DNA of 39,913 bases from NCBI RefSeq assembly GCF_003096355.1, contig NZ_QEKI01000023.1, positions 1 to 39,913 on the forward strand. Reading direction: 5' to 3'. Below the pieces are notes generated by a model. The model was not told the DNA's origin. It saw only the letters and a program-made list of their open reading frames with translations, and did not search any database. Every line of letters starts with the position of its first letter. Position 1 is the stretch's first letter. This DNA comes from Pontibacter virosus (GTDB lineage Bacteria > Bacteroidota > Bacteroidia > Cytophagales > Hymenobacteraceae). Positions 17,217 through 25,408 of the stretch are shown here, one piece after another. The position numbers and the translations under genes are program-made.

Positions 17217-18023
17217 CTAGGGGGAAGCACGCAGCTCTTTCCGGGCTCTGAGGTAGCTCATCACTTCTACAATGCTGATCCCCAAAAGAACCCACATGGC
17301 GCCTAGGAGAAAGCCCGCCAGTACATCCGACAGAAAATGCACCCCCAGGTATATTCTGCTGAAACCTACCAGTAAAATCAACACCCCGGCTCCGGCCAGT
17401 ACGACGTTGCGCGAGCGCCTACGGTGCAGGTGGCGGTACCCGAAGTAGGCCAGTATACCCCACAGCGCCATGCTGGTTGTGGCATGCCCGCTCGGGAATG
17501 AAAAGTTGTGCTCTGGATAGAAAGCCACCTCGGTGGGGCGATCGCGGCTTATAAACTTCTTTCCATACTGCACCGACAGTCCTGTACCCGCCATCGTAAG
17601 CCAGAAAGCCAGCACCGCTGTGTAGCGCCGGTTGTATAAGAACACAATGGTGGCCAGCCCGCCGATGGCAAACACCGCTTCCCGGGTGCCCAGTTGCGTG
17701 AGGGCATAGAAGGTCTGGCTCAGCCACTCGCTGCGCATGTTGTAAAGGAAGGTCGTGAAAGCTTGGTCAATATGTACCACTCCCTCCGATTCGACCACAT
17801 CTTCGGTCAGTTGGGAGAGCAATGCGGCGTTGAAGCCTATCACCAGCAGCAGGATAGAGAGCGGCAACCCAATAAAGCTGGTGGTATCGAAGCGGCGCAG
17901 CAGAAACCGGGCAAGCCCCGGAAATCGCTGGTACAGCCGCTGCACCAGTGGTTGCTTTGCCAGCCAGCCGCGGATAGCTTGGAAGAAATATGTCAGAAAG
18001 TGGAGCATAAAGGAAAAATCCAA
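17217..18023 (-). CDS. PAP2-family membrane phosphatase
   Basis: The 268-residue protein has all three motifs of the PAP2/acid phosphatase family: K-x6-RP at 155-163 (KKFISRDRP), PSGH at 177-180, and SR-x5-H-x3-D at 222-233 (SRIYLGVHFLSD). There are about five or six membrane helices. Members remove phosphate from lipid pyrophosphates such as undecaprenyl pyrophosphate or from phosphatidate or phosphatidylglycerophosphate. Its N-terminal 45 residues are basic and amphipathic. It lies 65 bases upstream of the phospholipase C-like gene on the same strand and may be co-transcribed with it, giving a lipid-handling pair. The specific lipid substrate is not shown. Confidence 0.9.
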   Translation of the reverse strand: MDFSFMLHFLTYFFQAIRGWLAKQPLVQRLYQRFPGLARFLLRRFDTTSFIGLPLSILLLVIGFNAALLSQLTEDVVESEGVVHIDQAFTTFLYNMRSEWLSQTFYALTQLGTREAVFAIGGLATIVFLYNRRYTAVLAFWLTMAGTGLSVQYGKKFISRDRPTEVAFYPEHNFSFPSGHATTSMALWGILAYFGYRHLHRRRSRNVVLAGAGVLILLVGFSRIYLGVHFLSDVLAGFLLGAMWVLLGISIVEVMSYLRARKELRASP

Positions 18024-18147
18024 CTCTTATACGCAATCTTCTCAATTCGATATACGCAAAAGAGCATTTACCCGCAAAAAATAACTGTTTACATGGCAGA
18101 ATGATTTATTAACAACTAATTAGCTCTATATAAAGTACATATTGAAC

Positions 18148-18708
18148 ATGAGAGGGTTTGAAAATATGTACGACAAACTCCTGCTCGGTGTAGGAGTCGT
18201 ATTGCTGGTGATGCTGTGGGTACAGTTTCCGGCTATGCCCGAGATGAATGCGGAAGATCATGTTCGCTACACCTCGGACGAAGCCAGGACGGTTATGAAC
18301 TCAAAAGCCCGGTTTCTGAAGCCCTCCAAGACACTTTCTCCCCGCCAGGTTATCAAGATTCAACTCCACGCCCTGCAAAGAAACGATATGACCGATAGTG
18401 GCATCATCACGGTTTTCAATTTCTCGTCGCCAACCAGCCGTGTTAGTTTAGGACCGCTCAACCACTTCCGGATGATGGTGCGTGACCCGGCCTATAGCCC
18501 CATGCTCAACTTTGTTTCATACAAACCCGGAAAGATGGTGATAACAGACAACACGGCCTATCAACTCGTGGTCATCAAAGGGGCAAATGGGGAGCAGGTA
18601 CCTTATCTGTTCATACTAGCCAAGCAGCGGAAGGGCATGTACAAAGGCTGCTGGATGACAGTGGGGGTTGCCCGCCAGGACATAAGCCGCCAAACCAGCC
18701 TGATCTAA
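18148..18708 (+). CDS. DUF4864-type protein with N-terminal membrane anchor
   Basis: From the ATG at 18148 (an in-frame TTG two codons earlier is possible) the protein has 186 residues. A single hydrophobic segment (about 10-24, LLLGVGVVLLVMLW) anchors it. The rest matches the DUF4864 pattern: SPRQVIKIQLHALQRND, GIITVFNFSSP, SRVSLGPLNHFRMMVRDPAY, and a beta-rich C-terminus with WMTVGVARQ. The fold resembles the NTF2-like cone, but no reaction is known. It is divergently transcribed from the PAP2 phosphatase. Confidence 0.75.
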   Translation: MRGFENMYDKLLLGVGVVLLVMLWVQFPAMPEMNAEDHVRYTSDEARTVMNSKARFLKPSKTLSPRQVIKIQLHALQRNDMTDSGIITVFNFSSPTSRVSLGPLNHFRMMVRDPAYSPMLNFVSYKPGKMVITDNTAYQLVVIKGANGEQVPYLFILAKQRKGMYKGCWMTVGVARQDISRQTSLI

Positions 18709-18736
18709 GGGCTATACCTGTAGACTTATACTTTTC

Positions 18737-19216
18737 TTACAAAGGCAATTCCATTTTGATGTCGGCACGCTCGTAAATGCTGGGCGGCATCGGCACTTCC
18801 ACAAAACCTAATCTGCGGTACAGGTTCAGGGCCGTCTCAAGTCTTCTGTTTGAAACCAGGTATACCATACGGGCACCGACTTCACGCGCCTTTTGGATGG
18901 CCGCCTCACCTAAAAGCTTCCCGATCTTCAGGCCCTGCGCCTTGGGGGTCACCGCCATTTTAGCCAGTTCATATACGCTCTGTCCATCGTTAATCAGCGC
19001 ACAAGTTCCCACGATCTCGCCTTGGTAGTTCGCCATCAAAATAAAACCTCCTTTGTCGATGATGTAGCTTTGCGGATTACCCAACGATTTGTGGTCGGCC
19101 TCTTCCATTACAAAATAACGGGTGATCCACTCTTCGTTGAGGGCCCGGAACGCGCTGGCGTGCTGTGGTTCAAAATCAAGTATCTGTACGGTAGCTTCTG
19201 TAGTAGCCAAGTGCAT
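18737..19216 (-). CDS. GNAT-family N-acetyltransferase
   Basis: The 159-residue protein shows the GNAT fold: strand-rich N-terminal part, motif D/A with ELAKMAVTPKAQGLKIGKLL (acetyl-CoA pyrophosphate loop at 94-102, Q-G-L-K-I-G-K), and motif B with LYRRLGFVEV at about 132-141. It transfers an acetyl group from acetyl-CoA to an amine; neither a small molecule nor a protein target is indicated. The gene is convergent with DUF4864 and only 28 bases separate the two ends without a clear terminator. Confidence 0.9.
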   Translation of the reverse strand: MHLATTEATVQILDFEPQHASAFRALNEEWITRYFVMEEADHKSLGNPQSYIIDKGGFILMANYQGEIVGTCALINDGQSVYELAKMAVTPKAQGLKIGKLLGEAAIQKAREVGARMVYLVSNRRLETALNLYRRLGFVEVPMPPSIYERADIKMELPL

Positions 19217-19296
19217 AAGGTATTCTAATTTGCCACAAAGGTACGGCTATACCTGCATGATTGTCAACCAAAAGAAATTTACCTTTCACCGCACTC

Positions 19297-19791
19297 TTAG
19301 TTTTCCCCACGCAACAGCTGCCCTCGCAGCTCACCGTTTGGGTAGGTGCTGCTGTGTATGTTCAGGTACCACCTGCCGTCGAGCAACTGCTCTTCTTCCG
19401 TCGGGGTTAACTCCCTTGTCGTGCCCGTCATTGAACCGGTATGGCTGTCTGTGTGATTTTCGATCGGTATCACGACAGGAGCATTCTCGGTAGCAAGAGC
19501 CGGACCATGAAAGTGTATGCCTACTGTGTTGTCATCCGCACTTCCGAGCGTCCAACTGAAATTATACGTCAGTATCCGGGTGCTCCGGTCGTAGGTAGCG
19601 GTGAGTGAGCCCGATCCGCTTGTGGCTACGGTCGGCACCTCATTTTCGCCGGACAGCTCTACATTGGTAAATTCAATTTCACTTTCGAGCATGTCATCCG
19701 TCTCGTCATCGTCGCAGGCATAGGCAAAGCCACTCAGTAAAACCAACAGATAAAATACTGCCCTTCTTATACTTAAATCCTCACGTTTCAT
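19297..19791 (-). CDS. CHRD-domain exported protein
   Basis: From the ATG at 19791 the protein has 164 residues. The N-terminus has a signal (FYLLVLLSGFAYAC) with Cys at about 26, followed by an acidic DDDETDD stretch, typical of a Bacteroidota lipoprotein although the lipobox is poor. The rest is a CHRD domain: FTNVELSGENEVPTV, GSGSLTATYD, the TYNFSW strand, GIHFHGPA, and the closing LLDGRWYLNIHSS plus YPNGELRGQL. CHRD domains are known from chordin and from bacterial surface proteins; their function in bacteria is not settled. It is probably periplasmic or outer-membrane attached. Starts further upstream are possible but add no signal. Confidence 0.85.
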   Translation of the reverse strand: MKREDLSIRRAVFYLLVLLSGFAYACDDDETDDMLESEIEFTNVELSGENEVPTVATSGSGSLTATYDRSTRILTYNFSWTLGSADDNTVGIHFHGPALATENAPVVIPIENHTDSHTGSMTGTTRELTPTEEEQLLDGRWYLNIHSSTYPNGELRGQLLRGEN

Positions 19792-19927
19792 AAGACAACA
19801 TTTTAATATATTATAAATCAATCCCTTACATAGTTTACTCGAATGATCGCCAATTGTTAACTATCAGGTATAATTTGATATTCCATTTGATCCTATTCCA
19901 TCCTTTCGGAGCGAAGTCAGGTATAAG

Positions 19928-20542
19928 ATGATCGACCAAAACTTTTGTTCTATGTCCGAATCCATCCCACTTTGGTTGCCGATCGCCTATACCTTGTTTT
20001 TGCTGGTACTGGTGCCGGTGTATTGGAAGCACTATGGGCCGGGCAATTTCCTGTGGTTTTCGGATGTGGCGCTGTTCTCGGTCGGCATCGTGCTCTGGAC
20101 GGAAAACCAACTTTTGCTGAGCATGATGGCGGTGGGCGTGCTGGGACTGGAACTTGTCTGGAACCTGGATTACTTCGGGCGCCTGCTCACCGGCAAAGAG
20201 CTTCTGGGCCTGAGCGATTATATGTTCCACCGGGACAAGAGCCTGTTTTTGCGCGGACTGTCGCTGTTTCATGTATTCCTGCCGGCCATCGTGATCTGGC
20301 TGCTCATTGAATGTGGTTATGACACCCGCGCCATCTGGTACCAAACGGCACTAGCGTGGGTGGTGCTGCCACTCAGCTATTCCCTCACCGACCCCAAAGA
20401 GAACGTGAACTGGGTATACGGCTTCGGCAGCGAACCTCAGACAGCTATACCAAAGGGGCTGTACTTTGCATTGTCCATGCTGTTTTTCCCGATTTGCATC
20501 TTCATACCTTCACATTTCATTTTGCAATGGGTGTTTAACTGA
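19928..20542 (+). CDS. multi-pass integral membrane protein, unknown function
   Basis: The 204-residue protein (196 if it starts at the second ATG, 19952, which may be better because the first eight residues are polar) has six or seven membrane segments covering most of its length. Conserved-looking polar features are WNLDYFGRLLTG, LSDYMFHRDKSLFLRGLSLFH and TDPKENVNWVYGFG. This layout occurs in a widespread bacterial membrane protein group without a known reaction. It stands alone and ends just before a terminator shared with the convergent ABC export operon. It is preceded by two direct copies of CAGGTATA (19865 and 19918). Confidence 0.7.
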   Translation: MIDQNFCSMSESIPLWLPIAYTLFLLVLVPVYWKHYGPGNFLWFSDVALFSVGIVLWTENQLLLSMMAVGVLGLELVWNLDYFGRLLTGKELLGLSDYMFHRDKSLFLRGLSLFHVFLPAIVIWLLIECGYDTRAIWYQTALAWVVLPLSYSLTDPKENVNWVYGFGSEPQTAIPKGLYFALSMLFFPICIFIPSHFILQWVFN

Positions 20543-20546
20543 GCAT

Positions 20547-20574
20547 AAAAAAGCGGGCATGACCCGCTTTTTTT
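20547..20574. terminator. bidirectional terminator between membrane protein gene and macA-like gene
   Basis: AAAAAAGCGGG pairs with CCCGCTTTTTT around a short loop. It lies five bases after the plus-strand stop and just below the end of the minus-strand adaptor gene, so it can serve both. Confidence 0.8.
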
Positions 20575-20593
20575 ACTCACCTTAAACAAACAG

Positions 20594-21691
20594 TTAAATA
20601 TTCTGAGGCGCATTCGCATCTGGCACTTTCACTTTCTCCGAAGTCTTCAGTCCTGATACTACCTCAATGTTGATGCCGTCTGACAGGCCGGTTTTCACTT
20701 CGCGTTTCTCAAAAACCTGCGGAGCAGTCTCCACTTCCACAAACGACTTGTCTTTCTCAAACTTGAGCAGGCTCTCCTTTACTGCCATTACTTTTTCGCG
20801 CTTGTCGAGTACGATATCGGCGTTGGCGCTATACCCTGCCCGGATAAAGTCCTTCTCGTCGAGCAGCACTTTGGCGCGGATCGGAAATTTGATGGAGCCC
20901 TCTTCCAGCACGCCTTTCGGGGCAATGTACTCGAGCTTGGCATTGAACACGCGGCCTTCGATAGCGCCGATAGTCAACAACAGGTCCATGTCTTCTTTTA
21001 GCTTACCCACTTCCGACTCGTCGATCTTGCCCTCAAATATCAGGGTGCGCATGTCGGCTACCGAGGCGATGGTGGTGCCCTCATTGAAGTTGTTGCGCTC
21101 GATAATGGAGGTACCCACTTTAACCGGAACGTCCAACAGCATGCCGTCGATGGTGGAGTAGACTAAGTTAGAGGCCTGCCCGCTGCGTTTGGAAGCGCCT
21201 TCGCGTACGAGTTGCAGGTTGCTCTCCGCCGACTGCAGGGCTTCACGCTTCAGGTTATAGTCAGCTTTAAAGCGGCGGTACTCCTGTTCGGCGATCACCT
21301 TCTGCTCGTAGAGCTGCTCGTGGCGAGCCAGTTCGCGCCTGGCCTCTTCGAAATTGATGCGTGCTGTTTCCAGCGTATTCTGAGCGTTGTTCACGTTCAC
21401 GATGTTCGGCACGATCTTGATCTTGGCCAGTAGTTGCCCTTGCTTCACGATCTGCCCGGCCTCCACGTACAGTTCTTCCACGATGCCCGACACCTGCGAC
21501 TTCACCTCCACTTCTTTGCGCGGCACGATGGAGCCGGTGGCCACCGTCTTCTTCACGATGTCTGTCTCAAAGGGCTCTTCCGTTTTATACACAATAGGAT
21601 CGGTGTTGGCTTTGTTGTAGAAGTACCGTCCCAGCCAAACAGATGCGGCCAGTATGACAATCACGAACAGTCCGATAAAAACCTTTTTCAT
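20594..21691 (-). CDS. MacA-like periplasmic adaptor (HlyD family)
   Basis: The 365-residue adaptor has one N-terminal membrane anchor (about 5-24), then the lipoyl-like half KSQVSGIVEELYVEAGQIVK and VKQGQLLAKI, a long coiled hairpin (about 100-170, rich in Glu, Arg and Gln), and the closing part with beta-barrel segments (GKIDESEVGKL; IKFPIRAKVLL). The end GLSDGINIEVVSGLKTSEKV is typical of the family. In MacAB systems this protein connects the ABC permease to an outer-membrane channel. It is last in the minus-strand operon ATPase-permease-permease-adaptor. No TolC-like gene is nearby, so it probably uses one encoded elsewhere. Confidence 0.9.
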   Translation of the reverse strand: MKKVFIGLFVIVILAASVWLGRYFYNKANTDPIVYKTEEPFETDIVKKTVATGSIVPRKEVEVKSQVSGIVEELYVEAGQIVKQGQLLAKIKIVPNIVNVNNAQNTLETARINFEEARRELARHEQLYEQKVIAEQEYRRFKADYNLKREALQSAESNLQLVREGASKRSGQASNLVYSTIDGMLLDVPVKVGTSIIERNNFNEGTTIASVADMRTLIFEGKIDESEVGKLKEDMDLLLTIGAIEGRVFNAKLEYIAPKGVLEEGSIKFPIRAKVLLDEKDFIRAGYSANADIVLDKREKVMAVKESLLKFEKDKSFVEVETAPQVFEKREVKTGLSDGINIEVVSGLKTSEKVKVPDANAPQNI

Positions 21692-21732
21692 AGTGGTTAT
21701 TCAATTATAATCTTGTTGATTTGATGCTATAA

Positions 21733-22983
21733 TTACTCTTCCTGCAGGGCTACGACCGGATTCACACGGGCCGCCTTGGTGGCAGGTATAAGCCCAGCCA
21801 AAGCGCCGGCCACCACCAGTAACACAGTCGCCGTCACAGCCACAGTAGGGTTTACTTCAGGCGGCCCGAAGAAGCCCGCCTGCACATTATTATCCACCAT
21901 AAAACCCTCGATGGTCGCGATAAGCCCGGTGCCAGCCAGCAAACCGATGTAGCCCGCAAAACCCGTGATCACGATGGACTCCTGTATGATCAGGCTCACG
22001 ATAGAAAATGGCGTTGCGCCAAGTGCCTTGCGTATACCGATCTCCTTGGTTCGCTCTTTCACCACGATAAGCATGATGTTGCCCACCCCGATGATACCGG
22101 CGATGATGGTGCCGATGCTCACCAGCCAGCTAAAGCCCGCTATACCTGCAAACAGCCCCTGCACATCCTGAAACTCTTTCTCCACATTGGCCGAGCCGAA
22201 AGCCTTGAGGTCGGTTGGGGCTACTTTGTGACGTTTCATCAATAAAGCTTTTACTTTCTCCTCCACCACCGCGGCCGGCACACCGGGCTTGGGCGTCATG
22301 GCGAAGAAGTTCACCTGATTGGGCTGGTTAAAGGCCTGTTGCAAGGTCGTGTTAGGTATAAAAATGGTCTGGGCGTCCTGCACCACGTCTTCGTCTTTGC
22401 CTAGTGGCTTGAAAGTGCCCACTACCTGAAAGTAAATACCTTTGATGCTGATATACTTGCCGATTGGGTCATCGCCTTCCCCAAACAAAAGTTCCAAAGT
22501 ACGCGGCCCGACCACGGCTACTTTGCGGCGCTCTTCCACATCTTTCTGGTTGATGAAACGGCCACTTACCACATTCGTCGGCTTGACGTGCAGTACCTCT
22601 GGCGTTTCTCCGTTCACGGTAAAAGCTGAGCTTTTGGTACCGTATACCACTGAGAAGCTACCTTGTAGTTGGTTGCTCGGCGCAATCACACCTACCTCCG
22701 GTACAAATGTCCGAATGGCTTCTATATCGTCGTTCGTCATCTGGATGAAGCGCCCCGCTTTCAAGCCCATGTAAGGCACACTGGTGCGCTGCGTCCACAC
22801 AAACACTGCATTCTTGGCCACGTTAAACTCAGCCGTTATACCTTTCTCCAGTCCGCGACCAGCACCCAGCAAAAGCACCAACATGAAAATGCCCCAGAAC
22901 ACCCCAAAGGCAGTCAGCGCCGTACGCAGCTTATGCTTTTTTACGGTGTTATAAATCTCGGTCCATTTATCAATGTCGATCAT
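21733..22983 (-). CDS. MacB-like ABC permease, second copy
   Basis: The 416-residue permease has the MacB/FtsX topology: an N-terminal helix with LRTALTAFGVFWGIFMLVLL, a large periplasmic domain (about 45-280), and three C-terminal helices. The FtsX-domain coupling motif VVKERTKEIGIRKALGAT lies near 310, and PATKAARVNPVVALQEE closes the protein. Unlike E. coli MacB it lacks a fused ATPase. It is clearly a paralogue of the permease directly upstream in the operon, with the same order of motifs throughout. The two probably form a heterodimer, like LolC and LolE. The adaptor follows after 41 bases. Confidence 0.92.
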   Translation of the reverse strand: MIDIDKWTEIYNTVKKHKLRTALTAFGVFWGIFMLVLLLGAGRGLEKGITAEFNVAKNAVFVWTQRTSVPYMGLKAGRFIQMTNDDIEAIRTFVPEVGVIAPSNQLQGSFSVVYGTKSSAFTVNGETPEVLHVKPTNVVSGRFINQKDVEERRKVAVVGPRTLELLFGEGDDPIGKYISIKGIYFQVVGTFKPLGKDEDVVQDAQTIFIPNTTLQQAFNQPNQVNFFAMTPKPGVPAAVVEEKVKALLMKRHKVAPTDLKAFGSANVEKEFQDVQGLFAGIAGFSWLVSIGTIIAGIIGVGNIMLIVVKERTKEIGIRKALGATPFSIVSLIIQESIVITGFAGYIGLLAGTGLIATIEGFMVDNNVQAGFFGPPEVNPTVAVTATVLLVVAGALAGLIPATKAARVNPVVALQEE

Positions 22984-22989
22984 AGTTGG

Positions 22990-23144
22990 ATTGAGTGAGT
23001 TAGTGAATTTTGATTTAGTGAATGAGTGACCTTTTATTTATTAAATACTTCTAATGTCTTTCCTGTTAGCTATACCTTATGAAATTCTGAACGAAATATC
23101 TGAGTATGAAAATTAATCACTCATCCACTCCACCACTCATTCAC
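22990..23144 (-). repeat. intra-operon repeat with inverted arms
   Basis: The 165-base space between the two permease genes holds word-like repeats of the type GAGTGAG, TTAGTGAA, AGTGAATGAGTGA. GTGAATGAGTG at 23018-23028 is an exact inverted match to CACTCATTCAC at 23134-23144. A second, partial inverted match lies at 23017-23030 and 23116-23129 (12 of 14). In the operon mRNA it could fold as a hairpin. Confidence 0.6.
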
Positions 23145-23148
23145 AATT

Positions 23149-24393
23149 CTAACTTGCCCTCAGCGCTTCTATCGGTTTAATCCTAGCAGCTTTGAGAGCT
23201 GGCATCAGCCCGGCCAGGGCTCCTGAAATCACCAGCACCGCTGTTGCCGCCAGCGCTACGCTAGGGTCTACTTCCGGATTGGCGAAGAAGGGCGCTTCCG
23301 CACCAGACGATTCCATTAAGTACTCCAAGCCAGCGAGCACACCTGTGCCTGCCAGCAAGCCGAGGTAACCCGAGAATGCCGTAATCACCACAGACTCCTG
23401 CAGGATCAGGCTCACGATGGAGAAGGGTGTTGCCCCCAGGGCTTTGCGTACCCCGATTTCGCGGGTACGCTCCTTCACGATGATCAGCATGATGTTGCTC
23501 ACGCCCACAATGCCGGCGATTAGAGTCCCTATGCCCACTATCCACACAAATATCTTGATGCCATTGAAGAGCCCCATCACTTTCAAAAATTCCGCCTCTG
23601 TATTCTCTACCCCAATGGCCATCTTATCTTCGGTCGAAAACTTGTGACGCTCAGCCAGCAAATTGCGCAGACGGTCTTCCATGTCTTTGGCACTCACGCC
23701 TGGTTCGGCTACCAGCGCCATCATCTGGACTTGGTTGGGTTGGTTAAAAGCGGCCTGCAAGGTCGAGAAAGGGATGTACGCCCGCTCTTCGCGGCGACTG
23801 CTGTTATTGCCGCGCATCTTAAAAGTGCCTACCACTTTAAAGTGTATCCCTTTGATGTTGACGTATTCACCCACCGGATCAGCCTCTCCGAAGAGTACTT
23901 TGCTTACCTGATCTCCTATCACGACCACTTTGCGTTTTTCACGCTCGTCAATCTCGTTTAGCAATCGGCCTTTGAACGGAATTTCGCCGTTGATTTTCAG
24001 GAAGCCCGGCTCGGCGCCAAACACCTGGTAAGAGCCATTCTGTGTTTTGTAATTGATGGTGAACTCGCCCATTACCCGGTTACGCGGTGACAGTATCTGG
24101 ACGTTGTCCACGTCGCGGTGCACCGACGCTATATCCTGGTTGGTTAGTTTGATCTCACGGCCCGGCGACATGCCCTTGTGGGCCAGCGCTGTCTTGCCAG
24201 TCCAGATGTAAATACTGTTCTTGGCTCCGGCTCCGAAGCGGTTGTATACCCCATTCTCCAGGCCCTTACCCGCGCCCAGCAACAGTACCAGCATAAAGAT
24301 GCCCCAAAACACGCCAAAGGCGGTCAGGAACGTGCGCAGCTTGTTTTTCTGCATCGTCCCTAGTATCTCCTGCCATTTGTCGAGGTCGAACAT
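23149..24393 (-). CDS. MacB-like ABC permease, first copy
   Basis: The 414-residue permease has the same layout as its downstream paralogue: N-terminal helix with LRTFLTAFGVFWGIFMLVLL, a large periplasmic MacB-type domain, and three C-terminal helices. The coupling motif IVKERTREIGVRKALGAT and the closing PALKAARIKPIEALRAS are present. It shares the operon with the ATPase 52 bases upstream in the transcript. The two permeases differ most in the periplasmic domain, which fits a specialised heterodimer. The exported substrate is unknown; MacB relatives handle macrolides, lipopeptides or protein precursors. Confidence 0.92.
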   Translation of the reverse strand: MFDLDKWQEILGTMQKNKLRTFLTAFGVFWGIFMLVLLLGAGKGLENGVYNRFGAGAKNSIYIWTGKTALAHKGMSPGREIKLTNQDIASVHRDVDNVQILSPRNRVMGEFTINYKTQNGSYQVFGAEPGFLKINGEIPFKGRLLNEIDEREKRKVVVIGDQVSKVLFGEADPVGEYVNIKGIHFKVVGTFKMRGNNSSRREERAYIPFSTLQAAFNQPNQVQMMALVAEPGVSAKDMEDRLRNLLAERHKFSTEDKMAIGVENTEAEFLKVMGLFNGIKIFVWIVGIGTLIAGIVGVSNIMLIIVKERTREIGVRKALGATPFSIVSLILQESVVITAFSGYLGLLAGTGVLAGLEYLMESSGAEAPFFANPEVDPSVALAATAVLVISGALAGLMPALKAARIKPIEALRAS

Positions 24394-24445
24394 CTTTTTT
24401 GTTGTTGATTGTTAACTTGTTAATTGCTGTAAGATCTAAGCATCC

Positions 24446-25171
24446 TTAACTCTTGGCAGCTACAGCTTCCGCCGCCAGTATGGCTTCTTCCGCATTTTGC
24501 CCATGGTCGTTGTGCACGATCAGGCCGTCTTTGAGTCGGATGACGCGGTGAGTCTGGGCGGCAATGTCGTTTTCGTGCGTCACGATCACCACGGTCATGC
24601 CTTTGCTGTTCACATCTTTGAAGATATCCATCACGTCATAAGAGGTCTGCGTGTCGAGGGCGCCTGTCGGTTCGTCGGCCAAGATCAGTTTGGGCTGCGA
24701 AATAAGCGCTCTGGCAATGGCAACCCGCTGTTTCTGCCCACCTGACATTTCGTTGGGCGAGTGCTCTGCCCAGTCTTTCAGGCCCACCATGTCGAGGTAC
24801 TCCAGTGCCAGTTTGTTGCGTTGTTTGCGGCCCACGTTCTGGTAATAAAGTGGCAAGGCTACATTCTCCATGGCATTTTTGAAAGAAAGCAGGTTGAAGG
24901 ACTGGAACACAAAGCCCAGAAACTTATTGCGGTAGTAAGCCGCTTTCGAAGCCGACAAATTCCGGATAGGTGTACCCGCTAAGGTATAGCTGCCGCTGTC
25001 GTAGTCGTCAAGGATGCCGAGAATATTGAGCAAAGTGGATTTGCCGGAGCCCGAGGAGCCCATGATCGAGACCAGTTCGCCTTCCTCTATGTGCATGTCA
25101 ATTCCTTTGAGCACATGCAGTTTGTTGTGCCCCACCGCGTAGTATTTGTGTATATTTTCCAGCTGTATCAT
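24446..25171 (-). CDS. ABC transporter ATPase (MacB/LolD type)
   Basis: From the ATG at 25171 the protein has 241 residues; an upstream in-frame extension of 17 residues is hydrophobic and unlike the family. All nucleotide-binding motifs are present: Walker A GSSGSGKST at 38-46, the Q-loop FVFQSFNLL, signature MSGGQKQR, Walker B LILADEPTGALD and the His switch IVTHEND. The subclass motif DEPTGALD and the PPMIQL-type start of neighbours place it with MacB/LolD ATPases. It is the first gene of the operon and should power the two permeases below it. The C-terminal 20 residues are Ala/Glu-rich. Confidence 0.93.
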   Translation of the reverse strand: MIQLENIHKYYAVGHNKLHVLKGIDMHIEEGELVSIMGSSGSGKSTLLNILGILDDYDSGSYTLAGTPIRNLSASKAAYYRNKFLGFVFQSFNLLSFKNAMENVALPLYYQNVGRKQRNKLALEYLDMVGLKDWAEHSPNEMSGGQKQRVAIARALISQPKLILADEPTGALDTQTSYDVMDIFKDVNSKGMTVVIVTHENDIAAQTHRVIRLKDGLIVHNDHGQNAEEAILAAEAVAAKS

Positions 25172-25189
25172 AGGCGGCAGACAAAAATA

Positions 25190-25354
25190 ATGGCAAATAA
25201 AGTACAAGTATTTACTAAACAAGGTGCGCTATATAGTACTAAGTTTTCTAAATACTATACCTACAGGAAGATTATATCGATTGATAGGTATAGTTTGTCT
25301 ATCAATGGATTATCCATTCTCGGAGTAGTTCTGATTACCCTAATCCTTATTTAA
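25190..25354 (+). CDS. possible 54-residue protein with C-terminal membrane helix
   Basis: An open frame starts at ATG 25190. It encodes a polar, Tyr/Lys-rich first part (KYYTYRKIISIDRY) and a hydrophobic C-terminal helix (about 38-54, LSILGVVLITLILI). The start lies 18 bases from the divergent ABC ATPase start, so the two genes would share a very short control region. Base composition is AT-rich like the spacers, so it may be a chance open frame over regulatory DNA. Confidence 0.3.
   Translation: MANKVQVFTKQGALYSTKFSKYYTYRKIISIDRYSLSINGLSILGVVLITLILI
25254..25306. other. two overlapping inverted repeats upstream of the 25409 gene
   Basis: ACTATACCTA (25254-25263) is an exact inverted match to TAGGTATAGT (25285-25294). 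ATTGATAG (25280-25287) is an exact inverted match to CTATCAAT (25299-25306). The two hairpins share bases 25285-25287, so only one can form at a time. Confidence 0.5.
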
Positions 25355-25408
25355 GTTAAAACGAAACTAAATACCTGACTATTTTACCCTGTTCATGATA
25401 AAGATGAG

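Noticed and set aside
25091..25354. Longer start for the small open frame before 25354
   Set aside because: It would overlap the start of the ABC ATPase on the opposite strand; only the ATG at 25190 leaves a plausible, weak gene.
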